Part shown: one piece after another, positions 61,769 through 64,000 of the stretch
Numbering within the stretch: the first letter of the stretch is position 1
Layout: every line of letters begins with the position of its first letter
Source: Apteryx mantelli
Lineage: Eukaryota; Chordata; Aves; Apterygiformes; Apterygidae
Direction of reading: 5' to 3'
NCBI RefSeq assembly: GCF_036417845.1
Contig: NC_090020.1
Coordinates: 43,694,425-43,758,424, forward strand
Length of the DNA: 64,000 nucleotides
Notes under the pieces: model-generated
Told to the model about the DNA's origin: nothing
Database searches by the model: none
The model's input: only the letters and a program-made list of their open reading frames with translations
Translations under genes and position numbers: made by a program

Positions 61769-64000
61769 GTGGGGCCGCCGCCGCCGCCGCCCCCCACGCG
61801 CCACGCCGCCCCCTGGCGGCCGGGCCGGGCCGGGCCGGGCCGGGGCCGGAGGGGTCCCAGGCCGGGGGGCCGGGCCGGGCTGTGCGGGGTCCCCGGGCCG
61901 GGCGGGCTCCTTCCCGGCGAGCGGCGGCGCGTGCCGCGGGCCTGAGCTGGGCGCCCCACGCCCGGCCGGTGCGCGGGCCAACGGCCGCAGGTGCGCGCGG
62001 CGCGCGGCGGGGCCGGGCGTCCGTTAGCGGCACGCGGCCATGGCGGCCCTCGGCCGTTGGGCTGGCCGCGCGGCGGCCGGGAGCGCCAGGGCTCTGGGTT
62101 GTCGCTGAAGACAGCTGAAAAGCGGCGCTCCGAGCCGCGAGGCTGGCGGCGGGGATACGGGTGCCGTCCCGGAGCGAGCAGGGGAGCGGGGGGAGTCCGG
62201 GGTTTGTCGCCCGTGCGCCCCTTCGGCGGGAGTGGCGCCAAGGCCAGCGGCGTCTTGCGAGGGGCACGGGGCTGCCCGGGATGTGTCTGGAAGAAAGGGT
62301 CGCTCGTTACAGCAGGGAACGGCGCCTCCCGCCCGCTATTTTTAACTGTTTCAAATTCCCTCTGTCTTTTTTTTTTGGCCAATTTAACTCATCTTTAAGA
62401 TTGATGTGCTTGGAGGCTTGTGTAATGTTTGCGGCACGCTTCCGAGGCCGTCAGATGAAAAAGTAAAAAAAACCAAAACAACAAATGTGGAGTGTTACTC
62501 AGTCAGTCTGAAATGGTTAGACATCTGGCATTTTTGCAGCTTTCTATTCTGTAAATGACAGTTTGTCCTTCTGCTAGTTTGTGGATATGGTGTGCTAATG
62601 TAGGCAGTAGCCATGCCAATGTGTTACTTGGTGCTTTTTCTATTATCAGTAGTTGGTGTGGCTGCGGACAGTGCTGGAGTGAAAAGTGTCACCCACAGGA
62701 AATGATTCAGAGTTTGCAAGTATTTGGGGGGAAATAGTAGTGTGTGCATTTGTTAAAACAGGAAAAAAAATCCAACTGCTCATATATTGAGAGCTGCTGA
62801 TACATGTCAGAAATGTGGAGCTTTTTCTCCCCCCACCGAAGACTTTGCTGTGATGGATTTTAAAAAAACTGAAATACATGGCATTTTTGAATTTAAAAAT
62901 AAGTGCAGTGTATAAAGGGCTTATTTGGAAGACACTGTTTCTGTTCTGAAGGTAGAGTCATTTTAGGTCGTATCCAGAGACTGCGTTCAAATTGCAGTTC
63001 CAGTTCACCCACCATTGCTTCCCACTCCCTCTCCTAAATGGTCTGAATGAACATGTGGAGCAGGGAGAGAGACGTCTTTCCTGGGTGAGATTCTGCTTCT
63101 CCTTGCTGGGGAAGAGTCATGCCTGCAATTCGGATGGCCAAGTCTTGTTTCTGTCACAACCACTTTACACAATACACAGTCATAAAGGCTTCAGGCAAAG
63201 ATCCCCTTTTGCCTGTGATTTCCCCTTAAACGGGGATGATACTTCTGTGCTGTCTCTCACAGTTAAACAGTTTGTGCTGGTAACTCGAATTAGACTTCCC
63301 TTCGCAAGAGCATATGCTTCAGCAGATAACTGAGTTAGCACTTTCGAGTGAAATATGCATATTTATTACAAACAGTGCTGTTCTTTATACACAGAGTATC
63401 ACAGTTGCCAAGTCCCATCTCAAGAGACACTTGATGAACCTGAAGAAAATAGGAGCAGTAGCTGTGCTGTTCTTTTAGCAGACTGTTTTGTAGAGGTTGT
63501 CACTCTTATTTGAAACTCTTCAAGGGCCAGCTCTTGAGACCTCTCACTCTCCACTTTTCCTTTTGCATTTCTTTCCCTTCAGAGTGGGGTTTTAGGTTGC
63601 AGCCCCTTTGTAATTTATTGATGTTATCCACGAGCTTTGAGTTTAATTCACCACCTGCGGTTCTGCTTTCCCAGAGACAGGAGTAGACCTAGTCTACCCA
63701 GCCAAGACTACCCAACCATACCAGCAATGCCCACTGCAGGAGGAGCAGCTTGGACCAGCAGAAGAGTAATTCTGCTGGGATAATTAAGCTTCTTTCTCAG
63801 GTGACATAAACCATGCCAGCAAAAGGACTGTCCTGCTTGGTAAACTGTATTTGCTTAGGGGCAGGGTATTACTGCTTAGAGGTCTCATTAGCCTCATTTT
63901 CCCTTTCCCGTACTCTTTAATCAGTAAAGCTGTTTCAACAAAGCCTGAGAGCATTAATGTACTGAATCCATAGACTGGTAAACGTCTAGCTGTCACAGAA
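61769..64000 (+). other. TRIM36: TRIM36 intron 1 (5' part)
   Basis: The first 570 bases are in the CpG island and include a GGGCC repeat. After that the sequence is ordinary and AT-rich. I looked for the RING exon (the conserved RELICPAC segment) and did not find it before the window ends. Confidence 0.75.
61818..61848 (+). repeat. (GGGCC)n tract in TRIM36 intron 1
   Basis: About five GGGCC units starting 50 bases after the splice donor. The unit resembles other GGGCC-type repeats that form G-quadruplexes. Confidence 0.9.

Larger units (their letters stand above)
61490..62340. promoter_or_regulatory. TRIM36: CpG island and TRIM36 promoter
   Basis: Very GC- and CpG-rich block starting about 200 bases before the TRIM36 start codon and reaching about 570 bases into intron 1. 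No TATA box is visible. An out-of-frame ATG at 61606 sits in a small AT-rich gap (tgaaattttcag) inside the island. The transcription start cannot be placed from sequence alone. Confidence 0.8.

Noticed and set aside
61604-62398. Long open frames (125-214 codons) on both strands of the TRIM36 CpG island
   Set aside because: Same composition effect; only the 21-codon TRIM36 exon has a family match.

Overview
This is vertebrate nuclear DNA, most likely from a bird. The coding content sits in short exons with consensus splice sites, separated by kilobase introns. Two CpG-rich promoters are present. Recognisable interspersed repeats are few, and those I can name are CR1 LINE fragments, including one with typical avian sequence at 43.8 kb. 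Nothing prokaryotic or viral was recognised. No tRNA, rRNA, CRISPR array or insertion sequence was seen.

Layout, all on the + strand. (1) About 0-7.9 kb: the last eight coding exons of CCDC112, a coiled-coil protein linked to centriolar satellites in mammals; its first exons lie upstream of the window. (2) About 7.95-8.8 kb: a CpG island carrying the PGGT1B promoter and first exon, only about 0.4 kb after the CCDC112 poly(A) signal. (3) 8.3-46.8 kb: the complete nine-exon PGGT1B gene, the catalytic beta subunit of protein geranylgeranyltransferase I. All splice phases fit, and the zinc ligands Asp267, Cys269 and His319 are present. The last exon appears to lack one base, so the final 15 codons leave the family reading frame. 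(4) About 46.8-61.5 kb: an intergenic interval with one CR1 remnant, simple repeats and no convincing gene. (5) About 61.5-62.35 kb: a second CpG island with the promoter and first coding exon (21 codons) of TRIM36, followed by the start of its long first intron.

The order CCDC112-PGGT1B-TRIM36, all in one orientation, is the same neighbourhood as human 5q22.3 read in reverse. From general knowledge of bird-human synteny this block is expected on the avian Z chromosome, but the window itself cannot show that. The three proteins do not form a pathway: one is a poorly characterised centrosomal coiled-coil protein, one prenylates CAAX proteins such as Rho/Rac/Rap GTPases, and one is a microtubule-associated RING E3 ligase.

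I found no undescribed biological system. The observations most worth checking are the one-base frame shift at the PGGT1B C-terminus, the T11G17 tract inside an 88-base CCDC112 intron, the short CCDC112-PGGT1B spacing, and a few unexplained intronic blocks.
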